Notes under the pieces: model-generated
Told to the model about the DNA's origin: nothing
The model's input: the letters and a program-made list of their open reading frames with translations, nothing else
Database searches by the model: none
NCBI GenBank assembly: GCA_002329365.1
Contig: DCUB01000020.1
Location: forward strand, 1-32,636
Origin: Ruminococcaceae bacterium UBA1425
GTDB lineage: Bacteria; Bacillota; Clostridia; Oscillospirales; Acutalibacteraceae
DNA: 32,636 bases
Direction of reading: 5' to 3'
Shown here: one piece after another, positions 1 to 6,757 of the stretch
Layout of the letters: each line of letters opens with the position of its first letter
Numbering within the stretch: the stretch's first letter is position 1
Made by a program: the position numbers and the translations under genes

Positions 1-18
1 AAAGGAATGGTCATAAAC

Positions 19-582
19 ATGAGAAGTTTCACAACGTTAGACCTGCAATATGCACACAGGTTCTATGGGTTCAGAGGCGAAGCACAGTACCTTCACGGAC
101 ATACGGGAATTCTGACGATTGAAGTGGAAGACGACGTAAACACGGGAGTCAATATGGTGTTTCCGTGTAATGAAATCAAGAAAACTGCCTGGGAAGTATT
201 ACAAAACTTCGACCACGCGCTGATTCTAAGGGAAGACGATCCGCTGCTTCCCGCGATTCTCAGCGTTTACGAAGCACAGGGCATCAAAAACGGCGCACCG
301 ACAAATAATCAAAAAGGTCCCGCCTTCGATACTGAACTTGCGACAGCTTATCCGGAATGCCGTCTGGTTGTCACAAAAGAAACGATGACCGTAGAAGGCA
401 TGATTAAAATTGTGTACGATTTACTGAAGGACAAGCTTAACATCGTAAAACTCACGTTTACAAGCGGGGTAAACGGCGCAACGGAAGAGTACGAACCGAA
501 AAACAAAATAGACCGTTGCCCGTTATGCGGCATTTCGTTAAACGAAGACGGCGTATGCCCTAAATGCGGATACAGGAAATAA
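19..582 (+). CDS. QueD/6-pyruvoyltetrahydropterin synthase-like protein with C-terminal zinc ribbon
   Basis: Member of the PTPS/QueD fold, which makes 6-carboxytetrahydropterin (queuosine route) or related pterins from dihydroneopterin triphosphate. Numbered from the upstream ATG at 7, the zinc-binding histidines are visible as H17 (YAHRF) and H30/H32 (LHGH), and the catalytic Asp-His pair as D69-H70 (NFDH). The usual catalytic Cys four residues before the HGH is replaced by Ala26, with Glu25 beside it. A CPLCG...CPKCG zinc ribbon of about 25 residues ends the protein, an extra beyond the roughly 120-residue core. I prefer ATG 19 as start because AAAGGA at 1-6 is too close to ATG 7. The gene is followed by a good terminator, so it is probably the last gene of a transcript entering from the left. 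Whether it acts in queuosine or folate-type chemistry cannot be told here. Confidence 0.85.
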   Translation: MRSFTTLDLQYAHRFYGFRGEAQYLHGHTGILTIEVEDDVNTGVNMVFPCNEIKKTAWEVLQNFDHALILREDDPLLPAILSVYEAQGIKNGAPTNNQKGPAFDTELATAYPECRLVVTKETMTVEGMIKIVYDLLKDKLNIVKLTFTSGVNGATEEYEPKNKIDRCPLCGISLNEDGVCPKCGYRK

Positions 583-610
583 TCCGGTCGGAAAGAACGT
601 GAACCAAAGC

Positions 611-661
611 AAGGGGCTGTGACGAATTTCAGTGTATCGTCACAGCCCTTGTGATTTTTTT
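611..661 (+). terminator. Intrinsic terminator after the QueD-like gene
   Basis: A 14-bp stem is formed by AAGGGGCTGTGACGA (611-625, one G bulged) and TCGTCACAGCCCTT (637-650), with an 11-nt loop, followed by GTGA and a run of seven T (655-661). The right arm is shared with a second locus near 2839 (see repeat entries). Confidence 0.85.
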
Positions 662-670
662 ATCAGCCGT
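636..670. repeat. 35-bp direct repeat, copy 1 (terminator arm plus stop codon)
   Basis: The stretch from ATCGTCACAGCC to TTTATCAGCCGT recurs at 2839-2874 with one extra T. On the minus strand each copy supplies the terminal GGC TGA of a truncated reading frame, so the copies sit at the broken ends of two unrelated genes. Only copy 1 has the matching left arm that makes a full terminator. Confidence 0.7.
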
Positions 671-1253
671 TTTCGTCCAGCTTTTTCTGAAACTCCGTCC
701 CCCTGACGCCCGCGACGCTGACGTTCAGAATATGAGGTATCGCGCCCTCCGGCGAGTTAATACGCACACGCGGGTAGCAGGACAGCCTCCGGCGTAAAAC
801 GTCGTTGAGTGCTCTGACATGTTCTTGCTGCCTGTCCATATCGTCAATCGCTATTTGGAGCGCCTTAGCGGCCGAGACGGCAAGCGAAACGGCGGGCGTA
901 CCGCTGCGGTAAATCGTAGAGCTTGCACCGCCGTGAATAAGCGGCTCAAGCACAAGCCCCTCGCGCCTCCACAATACGCCGATGCCGAAGATGCCGAAGA
1001 ATTTGTGCGGCGAAAAACCGACGGAATCGGCAACATCAAAATCAAACGGGATTTTACCGACAGCCTGCGACGCGTTGACGTGAAAACGGCATTTCGGATA
1101 GTTTTTAAGCGTCTCCCTGATTTCAGAAAGCGGCTGAACAGTGCCAAGCTCGCTGTCGACCGCGCAGTCAAGATAAACTGAGACAGGCACCTCTTTTTCA
1201 GTTCTCCCGTCGACAATCTTTTGTCCTATCTGTTTCGTCTGCTTATCATGGCA
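663..1253 (-). pseudogene. Cysteine desulfurase (NifS/IscS family) remnant
   Basis: An open frame of about 196 codons (175 aa from a GTG at 1190) matches the middle of class V aminotransferase-type cysteine desulfurases: ELGTVQP, the SPHKFFG segment with the PLP lysine (H62-K63) and LIHGGAS...RSGTP. A whole enzyme has about 380-400 residues. Here roughly the first 120 residues are missing, because the frame is closed by a TAA just upstream, and the C-terminus stops at FQKKLDENG, before the loop that carries the catalytic cysteine. The PLP-pyridine aspartate of the HVDA motif is Asn39 (HVNAS). No start with a ribosome binding site is seen. It therefore cannot desulfurate cysteine and is best read as a decayed gene; its stop lies inside the 35-bp repeat. 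Confidence 0.75.
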
Positions 1254-1327
1254 CAGCCCCGAAAATTATGCAAGATTAAGCAAAAACGGTTTCCTTTCTT
1301 CAAAAAAAGCAACCTGTCGGCCGTCAT

Positions 1328-2647
1328 TCAACTCGTTTCGGCCTGCGTCACAGTTATTGTTCCGCTTATCATACCCATCCAGCAGGTGTATCGAAATTCC
1401 CCTACCCGCGAGGGTGTAAACTCAATCACGTTTTCGCCTTTCGAGAAGGAATATTCTATACCGTATTCCGGAATCACCATTCTGTAATTGCAGCCGTTGA
1501 TACTGCCTTCGGGCGCGTTAATGACCCATTTTACAGGTATCCCATCCTTGACGGTAATATTCGGATATTTTCCGGGTGAAAGCGTACTTTTTATAATCTG
1601 TACGTCGTTTTCAGTGTTCACATCGGTGTTGCCGCTTTGGACATCTCCCTCGCCACCGATGAGTTGACCCGGCAGCGTGAAGCCCGACAAATTCCAGCCC
1701 TGTGAAAACATTGACAAACCGAGCACCACGACAAGTACCGCGCCTGTCGTCATGATCTTACGGGCGAACTTTTTGCTAAGCGCAGAGCTTAACGCGCCAA
1801 GCCCGAACATCAGCGGAACGGTTCCCATGCTAAACAGGAGCATTGACAGGGCGCCTTTTAGCGGATTTCCCGTAGACAGCGCATAAATCTGCATTGCCTG
1901 CAAGGGACCGCACGGCATCAGCCCGTTAAGCAGGCCGACTATTAACGGACTTTTCCTTCTGTGTTTTTCACTGTTAATTTTATCGGCGAAGACCTTCGGC
2001 ATTCCCGGATTAAGTTTGCGCAGCCACGGAAACATATCAAGCATGTTGATTCCCATGATTACCATAAATATACCCGCGAACAGCTTCAAAACACCCTGCA
2101 GGGTGTTTGAAAAGTTGAATGTCGAACCGAGCGCCCCCACAATAAACCCGACAGTCGTATATGAAACGACTCGTCCTGAATTATACAGCAAGGCGGCCCT
2201 GAACGTGCCAAGCCTGATTTTACTGTCGGCGGTTTTCGCGACGCGCGGAATGCACTGAGAAACGTTTATGCCGCCGCACATCGCTACGCAATGTACTGAG
2301 GTAATAAGCCCGATGACAAACAGCATACCGTAGCTCATATTCGTTTCAGCCAGTCGGCCCGGAACAAGCATATTTATAATTCCGAAATGCTGCAATACGA
2401 TATACAGAGATATTATGGCGATTAAGAGCACAATGACGCGGATTTTTCCGGACACTTGTTTTTCATGACCTGTCAGCACGCGATAGCCAAGATTTTCAAT
2501 AATCGAACAAATATCTTTCAATGCGACGATGTCCGCGTCATACGTTATATCGGCGGTTCCTTTGCCGTAGCTCACTTTTGCGTGTTTCACGCCGGCTGTT
2601 CTGCTAAGCTTCTTTTCAATTTTGTTCTGGCACGCGACACATGTCAT
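1328..2647 (-). CDS. HMA domain - SafE/TauE-type membrane protein - cupredoxin-like fusion (copper handling)
   Basis: 439 residues. Residues 1-57 are a heavy-metal-associated domain with the MTCVAC metal site (C3, C6). A membrane helix follows at about 69-88, then the SafE/UreH-like transporter core with its GLITSVHCVAMCGGI and NGLMPCGPL signatures (about 105-330, six or so helices). The last 90 residues look like a cupredoxin domain, with NGC and YTCWMGM (C422, M424, M426) as likely copper ligands. Such fusions are found in Clostridia near copper genes; moving or delivering copper or reductant across the membrane is the likely role, not proven. ATG 2647 has no usable ribosome binding site. 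A TTG at 2697 sits behind AAAGGAGG and encodes the residues normally in front of an HMA domain (ending KKLRIGGMTC), but is one base out of frame across an A7 tract at 2664-2670 (see findings). Confidence 0.8.
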   Translation of the reverse strand: MTCVACQNKIEKKLSRTAGVKHAKVSYGKGTADITYDADIVALKDICSIIENLGYRVLTGHEKQVSGKIRVIVLLIAIISLYIVLQHFGIINMLVPGRLAETNMSYGMLFVIGLITSVHCVAMCGGINVSQCIPRVAKTADSKIRLGTFRAALLYNSGRVVSYTTVGFIVGALGSTFNFSNTLQGVLKLFAGIFMVIMGINMLDMFPWLRKLNPGMPKVFADKINSEKHRRKSPLIVGLLNGLMPCGPLQAMQIYALSTGNPLKGALSMLLFSMGTVPLMFGLGALSSALSKKFARKIMTTGAVLVVVLGLSMFSQGWNLSGFTLPGQLIGGEGDVQSGNTDVNTENDVQIIKSTLSPGKYPNITVKDGIPVKWVINAPEGSINGCNYRMVIPEYGIEYSFSKGENVIEFTPSRVGEFRYTCWMGMISGTITVTQAETS

Positions 2648-2838
2648 ACCGCCTATGCGCAGCTTTTTTTGTTTTTACAGCCGATCCCTCCAATCAAATC
2701 TCCTCCTTTGTTGTGACCCGATTTACTGCAGCGTTTATTGACATTCCGCTTGTTGACTTTTCAGCAATAAATATCTTATAGATGGTTTCCGATGCGCCAA
2801 ACGGATACTGTAAACGCTCTTTCAAATTCAGCTATCAT

Positions 2839-2874
2839 ATCGTCACAGCCTCTTGTGATTTTTTTATCAGCCGT
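2839..2874. repeat. 35-bp direct repeat, copy 2
   Basis: Near-identical to 636-670 with one inserted T. It holds the stop codon of the broken small membrane protein gene and one arm of the GGCTGTGACGA terminator; the second arm is absent nearby, so it is not a complete terminator. Confidence 0.7.
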
Positions 2875-3169
2875 CCTCGCGGGAAAAGAAGTTTCTGAAC
2901 TTGTCCCGATAAATAACGGCGAGATAAACGCACAAGCCTGAAATCGCAATCCATGTTTCGTTTGCGAACAGTCTCCTTTTCAGCATCAACTCAGAAGAAA
3001 TATTATTTGCCTTGCCCATAAGCGGCCCCTTTTTACCGTCCGGCGGGAGGAGGACGAAAAACACCTGAAAAAAGCCGTAAAAAATTTCGACGACGAAGTT
3101 GACGATGATAACGATGTGAAGAATCAGCTACCCGGCTTTTTTAAGTGCGTTTTTATTTGTTCTTCTCAT
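2867..3169 (-). pseudogene. Small two-helix membrane protein interrupted by an amber codon
   Basis: The frame starts at ATG 3169 (MRRTNKNALKKAG), 11 nt behind AAAGGA, and is cut by TAG at 3128-3130. It then stays open for 86 codons: a hydrophobic helix right after the stop (LILHIVIIVNFVVEIFYGFF), a loop, a second helix (TWIAISGLCVYLAVIY) and a basic tail. A strong minus-strand promoter lies upstream. I do not recognise the family. The intact downstream part and good initiation signals suggest a recent nonsense mutation or a low-level readthrough product. A GTG at 3064 could restart translation but would lose the first helix. Confidence 0.6.
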
Positions 3170-3202
3170 TTATAACCGATTCCTTTCATATACAATGGGG
3201 CT

Positions 3203-3231
3203 ATTCTAACAGGGACAAACGAAAAAATCAA
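3203..3231 (-). promoter_or_regulatory. Sigma-A promoter toward the small membrane protein gene
   Basis: On the minus strand TTGATT (3231-3226) and TAGAAT (3208-3203) are 17 bp apart, about 35 bp ahead of the ATG at 3169. It diverges from the pckG promoter. Confidence 0.7.
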
Positions 3232-3270
3232 GACAGAGGCTTTTATCGATGAAAAAAAATCAGAAAATGC

Positions 3271-3299
3271 TTGCATAATTTACCCTGATATAGTAGTAT
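3271..3299 (+). promoter_or_regulatory. Sigma-A promoter of pckG
   Basis: TTGCAT (3271-3276) and TAGTAT (3294-3299) with a 17-bp spacer. The transcript would start near 3306 and reach the AAAGGAG ribosome binding site at 3320. Confidence 0.7.
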
Positions 3300-3332
3300 T
3301 AAACTGGAGTACGTTTTGAAAGGAGAAAATAA

Positions 3333-5111
3333 ATGGCTCTAACAACTAATAAAACCGTCCTCAGATGGTTTGAGGACATGGTAAACCTGGTCAAGCCTGA
3401 CCGTGTGGTGTGGATTGACGGCTCTGACGAGCAGCGTGACGCCCTGAGGGCGGAGGCATGCAAAACGGGCGAAATCGAAAAGCTTAATCAGGAGCTTCTC
3501 CCCGGCTGTTACCTTCACAGAACGGCAGTCAACGACGTGGCGCGCGTGGAGCACCGCACCTTCATCTGTTCCGAAACGCAAGACGAAGCAGGTCCTACAA
3601 ACAACTGGATGGCGCCCGGCGAAGCATACAAAATGCTTTACGACATCGCAAGGGATTCATATAAAGGCCGCACGATGTATGTCATCCCCTACTCTATGGG
3701 TCCCGTCGGCTCGCCTTTTTCAAAGGTGGGCGTTGAGCTGACCGATTCGATTTACGTCGTGCTCAACATGCTGATAATGACAAGAGTCGGCAAAAGCGTT
3801 ATGGACTTCCTCGGCGACAGCGACGACTGGGTACGATGCCTCCACTGCAAATGCGACATCGACGAGGAAAAGCGTTATATCTGCCACTTCCCGCAGGACA
3901 ACACTATCATATCTGTCAACTCGGGCTACGGCGGAAACGTTCTTCTCGGCAAAAAGTGCTTTGCTCTCAGGATAGCGTCATATCAGGGCTGGAAAGAGGG
4001 CTGGCAGGCGGAGCATATGCTGATACTCGGCATTGAAAATCCGCAGGGTGAAATTCATTACATCTGCGCCGCCTTCCCGTCGGCATGCGGAAAAACAAAC
4101 CTTGCCATGCTAATTCCCCCCGAGGGCTATCTGAAAAAGGGCTATAAGGTCTGGTGCGTCGGCGACGATATTGCGTGGATAAGAAAAGGTCCCGACGGCA
4201 GGCTTTACGCCATAAACCCCGAAAACGGCTTTTTCGGCGTTGCTCCAGGAACAAACGAAAAATCAAACTACAACGCTCTTGCCTCCACAAGGAAGGGTAC
4301 TATTTTCACAAACGTCGCTCACAATCTCGACAACAACACCGTATGGTGGGAGGGGCTTGACAACAACCCGCCCGAAAACGCGATTGACTGGAAGGGCAAC
4401 CCCTGGAACGGCAAAACAAGCAGCGAAAAGGGTGCCAACCCGAACAGCCGCTTTACCTCCCCTGCCGTCAACTGCCCGTGCATAAGCAGCGAGTTTGAAA
4501 ATCCTGCCGGAGTTCCCATAACGGCGTTTGTGTTCGGCGGACGCAGGGCAAAGCTCGCCCCGCTCGTCTACCAGTCAAGGAGCTGGAACCACGGCGTATT
4601 TGTCGGCGCTGTTATGGCGTCCGAAACTACCGCGGCGGCAGCCGGCGCGGTCGGCGTTGTGCGCCGCGACCCGATGGCTATGCTCCCCTTCTGCGGATAT
4701 AACATGGGCGACTACTGGCAGCACTGGATTGATATCGGCGCGGGCCTTGACCCCGCCAAGGCGCCCAAGGTGTTTAACGTAAACTGGTTCCGCAAGGACG
4801 ACGAGGGCAACTTCTGCTGGCCGGGCTTCGGCGATAATCTCCGCGTCCTCGACTGGATTATTTCACGCTGCGAGGGCAAGGTCGACGCGCAGGAAACGCC
4901 TATCGGTTATGTTCCCTTCGCCGAGGACATCAATATCGAGGGCATCGAGGATAAAATCGACATCGACACGCTTCGCTCGATACTTGACGTTGACAAATCT
5001 CTCTGGAAAACGGAGTCCGACGGTATTGCCGAGTTCTTTGCGAAGTTCGGCGACAGGCTCCCCGAAGCGTTAAAGCAGGAGCTTGAGACGCTTAAGGAAA
5101 ACCTTGAGTGA
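3333..5111 (+). CDS. pckG: Phosphoenolpyruvate carboxykinase (GTP)
   Basis: 592 residues, normal for GTP-type PEPCK (EC 4.1.1.32), which interconverts oxaloacetate + GTP and phosphoenolpyruvate + CO2 + GDP in the cytoplasm. The GTP-family P-loop FPSACGKTN (248-256) and the kinase-2 metal site VGDDI (276-280) are intact, as are SMGPVGSP (121-128), which belongs to the substrate site, and FGGRRAK further on. In anaerobes the enzyme commonly runs toward oxaloacetate for succinate formation as well as gluconeogenesis; the direction here is not visible. Start ATG 3333 follows AAAGGAGAAAATAA. It is a single-gene unit with its own promoter, convergent with ftsZ. Confidence 0.97.
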   Translation: MALTTNKTVLRWFEDMVNLVKPDRVVWIDGSDEQRDALRAEACKTGEIEKLNQELLPGCYLHRTAVNDVARVEHRTFICSETQDEAGPTNNWMAPGEAYKMLYDIARDSYKGRTMYVIPYSMGPVGSPFSKVGVELTDSIYVVLNMLIMTRVGKSVMDFLGDSDDWVRCLHCKCDIDEEKRYICHFPQDNTIISVNSGYGGNVLLGKKCFALRIASYQGWKEGWQAEHMLILGIENPQGEIHYICAAFPSACGKTNLAMLIPPEGYLKKGYKVWCVGDDIAWIRKGPDGRLYAINPENGFFGVAPGTNEKSNYNALASTRKGTIFTNVAHNLDNNTVWWEGLDNNPPENAIDWKGNPWNGKTSSEKGANPNSRFTSPAVNCPCISSEFENPAGVPITAFVFGGRRAKLAPLVYQSRSWNHGVFVGAVMASETTAAAAGAVGVVRRDPMAMLPFCGYNMGDYWQHWIDIGAGLDPAKAPKVFNVNWFRKDDEGNFCWPGFGDNLRVLDWIISRCEGKVDAQETPIGYVPFAEDINIEGIEDKIDIDTLRSILDVDKSLWKTESDGIAEFFAKFGDRLPEALKQELETLKENLE

Positions 5112-5113
5112 TA

Positions 5114-5136
5114 AAGCATCGGTATTATTGGTGCTT
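5114..5136 (+). terminator. Weak hairpin after pckG
   Basis: AAGCATC (5114-5120) pairs with GGTGCTT (5130-5136) over a 9-nt loop directly behind the stop codon. There is no proper T run after it, so termination may instead involve the palindromic repeats that follow. Confidence 0.4.
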
Positions 5137-5164
5137 CGTTCTATTATAAGATGCAAATAACCTT

Positions 5165-5300
5165 GCGGAACGGTCAAGACCGTTCCCTACGCAAAAAACG
5201 ATATATTCATATGATATATTGGCATTGGTTTTTGCTGTCTTTATCGAACCGGCATACCGCTATTGATAAGCGGTTATAAACAAAAAGGGTATGTATCAAA
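5165..5300 (+). repeat. Dispersed palindromic repeat element, copy A
   Basis: Begins with a hairpin (GGAACGGTC-AA-GACCGTTCC, 5167-5186), followed by CCTACGCAAAAAA, then AT-rich DNA, a second hairpin (CCGCT...AGCGG near 5258-5274) and the segment AAAAAGGGTATGTATCAAAAC. The order and much of the sequence recur at 25803-25935. The convergent pckG/ftsZ gap (5112-5436) holds no gene, only three copies of this family. Confidence 0.75.
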
Positions 5301-5330
5301 ACCAAGAACGGTCAAGACAAATCCCTACAC
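5280..5330 (+). repeat. Dispersed palindromic repeat, degenerate copy
   Basis: AAAAAGGGTATGTATCAAAAC leads into GAACGGTCAAGAC (5306-5318), but the right arm is replaced by AAATCCCTACAC, so the hairpin cannot close. It follows copy A in the same orientation, as in a tandem arrangement. Confidence 0.6.
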
Positions 5331-5342
5331 GTTGTTTTCCAA

Positions 5343-5420
5343 AGCTATGGAAAAAAATCATTTGTAGGGAACGGTCTTGACCGTTCCGAAATTTCAAGTT
5401 TTGATACTGCCCCGTTTTTG
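5343..5420 (-). repeat. Dispersed palindromic repeat, inverted copy
   Basis: The intact hairpin GGAACGGTC-TT-GACCGTTCC is at 5368-5387. Read on the minus strand it is preceded by GTATCAAAACTTGAAATTTC and followed by CCTAC, as in the other copies. It lies 16 bp past the ftsZ stop codon and could shape that 3' end. Confidence 0.7.
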
Positions 5421-5436
5421 CTTTATGTATTGTTGT

Positions 5437-6642
5437 TTATCTGCCCTTGCTCTTGAAAATATCGTTCAGGATAACATGGAACTCGTCCTTGTCGTCTTCG
5501 TCGTCGATATTTTCGCGGGTGGGCGGCGCGGCCGGCTTCTGCGTCTTTTCGACCGCGGCCTTTTTCGTCGACTTTGCCTTGTTATCAAAAGACGGGACGG
5601 GAATAGGTGCTTCCTCGTCGTCCTGTGAAGCCTGCTGAATCTGGCTTACAAAATTGTTTACGGCGGCGGAGGTTGTTTCTGTTCTGTCTGTTGCGAAACC
5701 CGTTGCGACGACTGTTATAATCATTTCGTCGTCGAGCTTGGGATCGAACGCGACGCCCCATGTGATATTCGCGTCGGGGTGAGCCTGAGCTGTGATGATT
5801 TCGGCGGCATGCTCGACATCCTCAAGGTCGATATCCTCAGACGACGTTATGCTTATGATAACGCCCTTTGCACCCGCAATGGATGTTTCAAGCAGCGGGC
5901 TTGAAACCGCGGCGTTTGCCGCCTGCTCGGACTTGTCTTTGCCGGAGGCATGTCCGACGCCCATATGCGCGTAACCCGCGCCCTTCATAACGCTTGTGAC
6001 GTCCGCAAAGTCGAGATTTATAAAACCGGGAACCTTTATAAGCTCGGAAATGCTCTTTACACCCTGAAGCAGAACCTCGTCTGCCATCGCGAACGCCTGC
6101 GCGAGGCTCATTCTCTGCTCGGTTATAAAGCGAAGCCTGTCGTTCGGTATTACAATAAGGCTGTCAACATGCTCGGCAAGACGCGCTATGCCCTCCTGCG
6201 CCTGCTGCATTCTCATTTTGCCCTCGAACTTAAAGGGCTTTGTAACAACGCCGACTGTAAGTATGCCCATATCCTTTGCCGTCTGGGCGATAATAGGCGC
6301 GGCGCCTGTGCCCGTGCCGCCGCCCATGCCCGCGGTGATGAATACCATGTCGGTTCCCTTGAGAGCGTCGGATATAAGCTCCTTGCTTTCTTCGGCCGCC
6401 TTCGCGCCGATATCGGGACGTCCGCCGGCGCCCTGACCTTTCGTGGCCTTTTCGCCGATTTGAATTTTATGTGTCGCCCGGGAATGGGTAAGAATCTGCT
6501 TGTCCGTATTTATGGCAACAAATTCTGCGCCCAGCACCCCGGAATCAATCATCCTGTTGACAGCATTTCCGCCGCCTCCGCCCACGCCTATAACCTTAAT
6601 CTGAACGGTAGTTTCGAAATCATTGTCAATCTCAAACGCCAT
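5437..6642 (-). CDS. ftsZ: Cell division protein FtsZ
   Basis: 401 residues. FtsZ is the tubulin-like GTPase that forms the cytokinetic ring. The G-box GGGTGTG (107-113), the N-terminal nucleotide loop GVGGGGGNAVNRM (19-31) and the T7-loop region INLDFADV are all intact. After the globular core comes an acidic/Pro linker and the C-terminal tail EFHVILNDIFKSKGR. That tail does not carry the usual IPxFL core used to bind FtsA, SepF and others. Start ATG 6642 follows AGGAGGTTTACATA, an ideal ribosome binding site. It is the last gene of the dcw run but has its own promoter. No ftsA lies next to it. Confidence 0.97.
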   Translation of the reverse strand: MAFEIDNDFETTVQIKVIGVGGGGGNAVNRMIDSGVLGAEFVAINTDKQILTHSRATHKIQIGEKATKGQGAGGRPDIGAKAAEESKELISDALKGTDMVFITAGMGGGTGTGAAPIIAQTAKDMGILTVGVVTKPFKFEGKMRMQQAQEGIARLAEHVDSLIVIPNDRLRFITEQRMSLAQAFAMADEVLLQGVKSISELIKVPGFINLDFADVTSVMKGAGYAHMGVGHASGKDKSEQAANAAVSSPLLETSIAGAKGVIISITSSEDIDLEDVEHAAEIITAQAHPDANITWGVAFDPKLDDEMIITVVATGFATDRTETTSAAVNNFVSQIQQASQDDEEAPIPVPSFDNKAKSTKKAAVEKTQKPAAPPTRENIDDEDDKDEFHVILNDIFKSKGR

Positions 6643-6697
6643 TATGTAAACCTCCTAAACAATATCGCGGGTGATATGCATAACATCAGATATTAAA

Positions 6698-6726
6698 ATA
6701 TTATCATATATCTCTAAAAAACACAA
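6698..6726 (-). promoter_or_regulatory. Promoter of ftsZ
   Basis: TTGTGT (6726-6721), a 17-bp spacer and TAATAT (6703-6698) preceded by TGA, giving a TGn-type extended -10. It lies in the ftsQ-ftsZ gap, about 60 bp from the ftsZ ribosome binding site, allowing ftsZ expression apart from the rest of the cluster. Confidence 0.6.
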
Positions 6727-6757
6727 GGAATTTTATAAATTTTTTTGTTTTGTGAAA

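Noticed and set aside
819..1181. Plus-strand frame over the cysteine desulfurase remnant
   Set aside because: The minus frame has recognisable family motifs; the plus frame has none.
2867..2900. Shared ending (ENG/EDG) as protein homology between two genes
   Set aside because: The similarity is explained at DNA level by the 35-bp repeat that supplies the stop codon.
3128..3130. Amber codon as recoded sense codon
   Set aside because: TAG is used as a normal stop by murF (12727-12729) and cysK (22105-22107), so general TAG recoding is excluded.
5112..5436. A small gene in the pckG-ftsZ gap
   Set aside because: No frame with a start, ribosome binding site and sensible protein; the space is taken up by repeats.
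5950..6696. 248-codon plus-strand open frame over ftsZ
   Set aside because: It is the antisense shadow of ftsZ in GC-rich third positions; no ribosome binding site, no family likeness.
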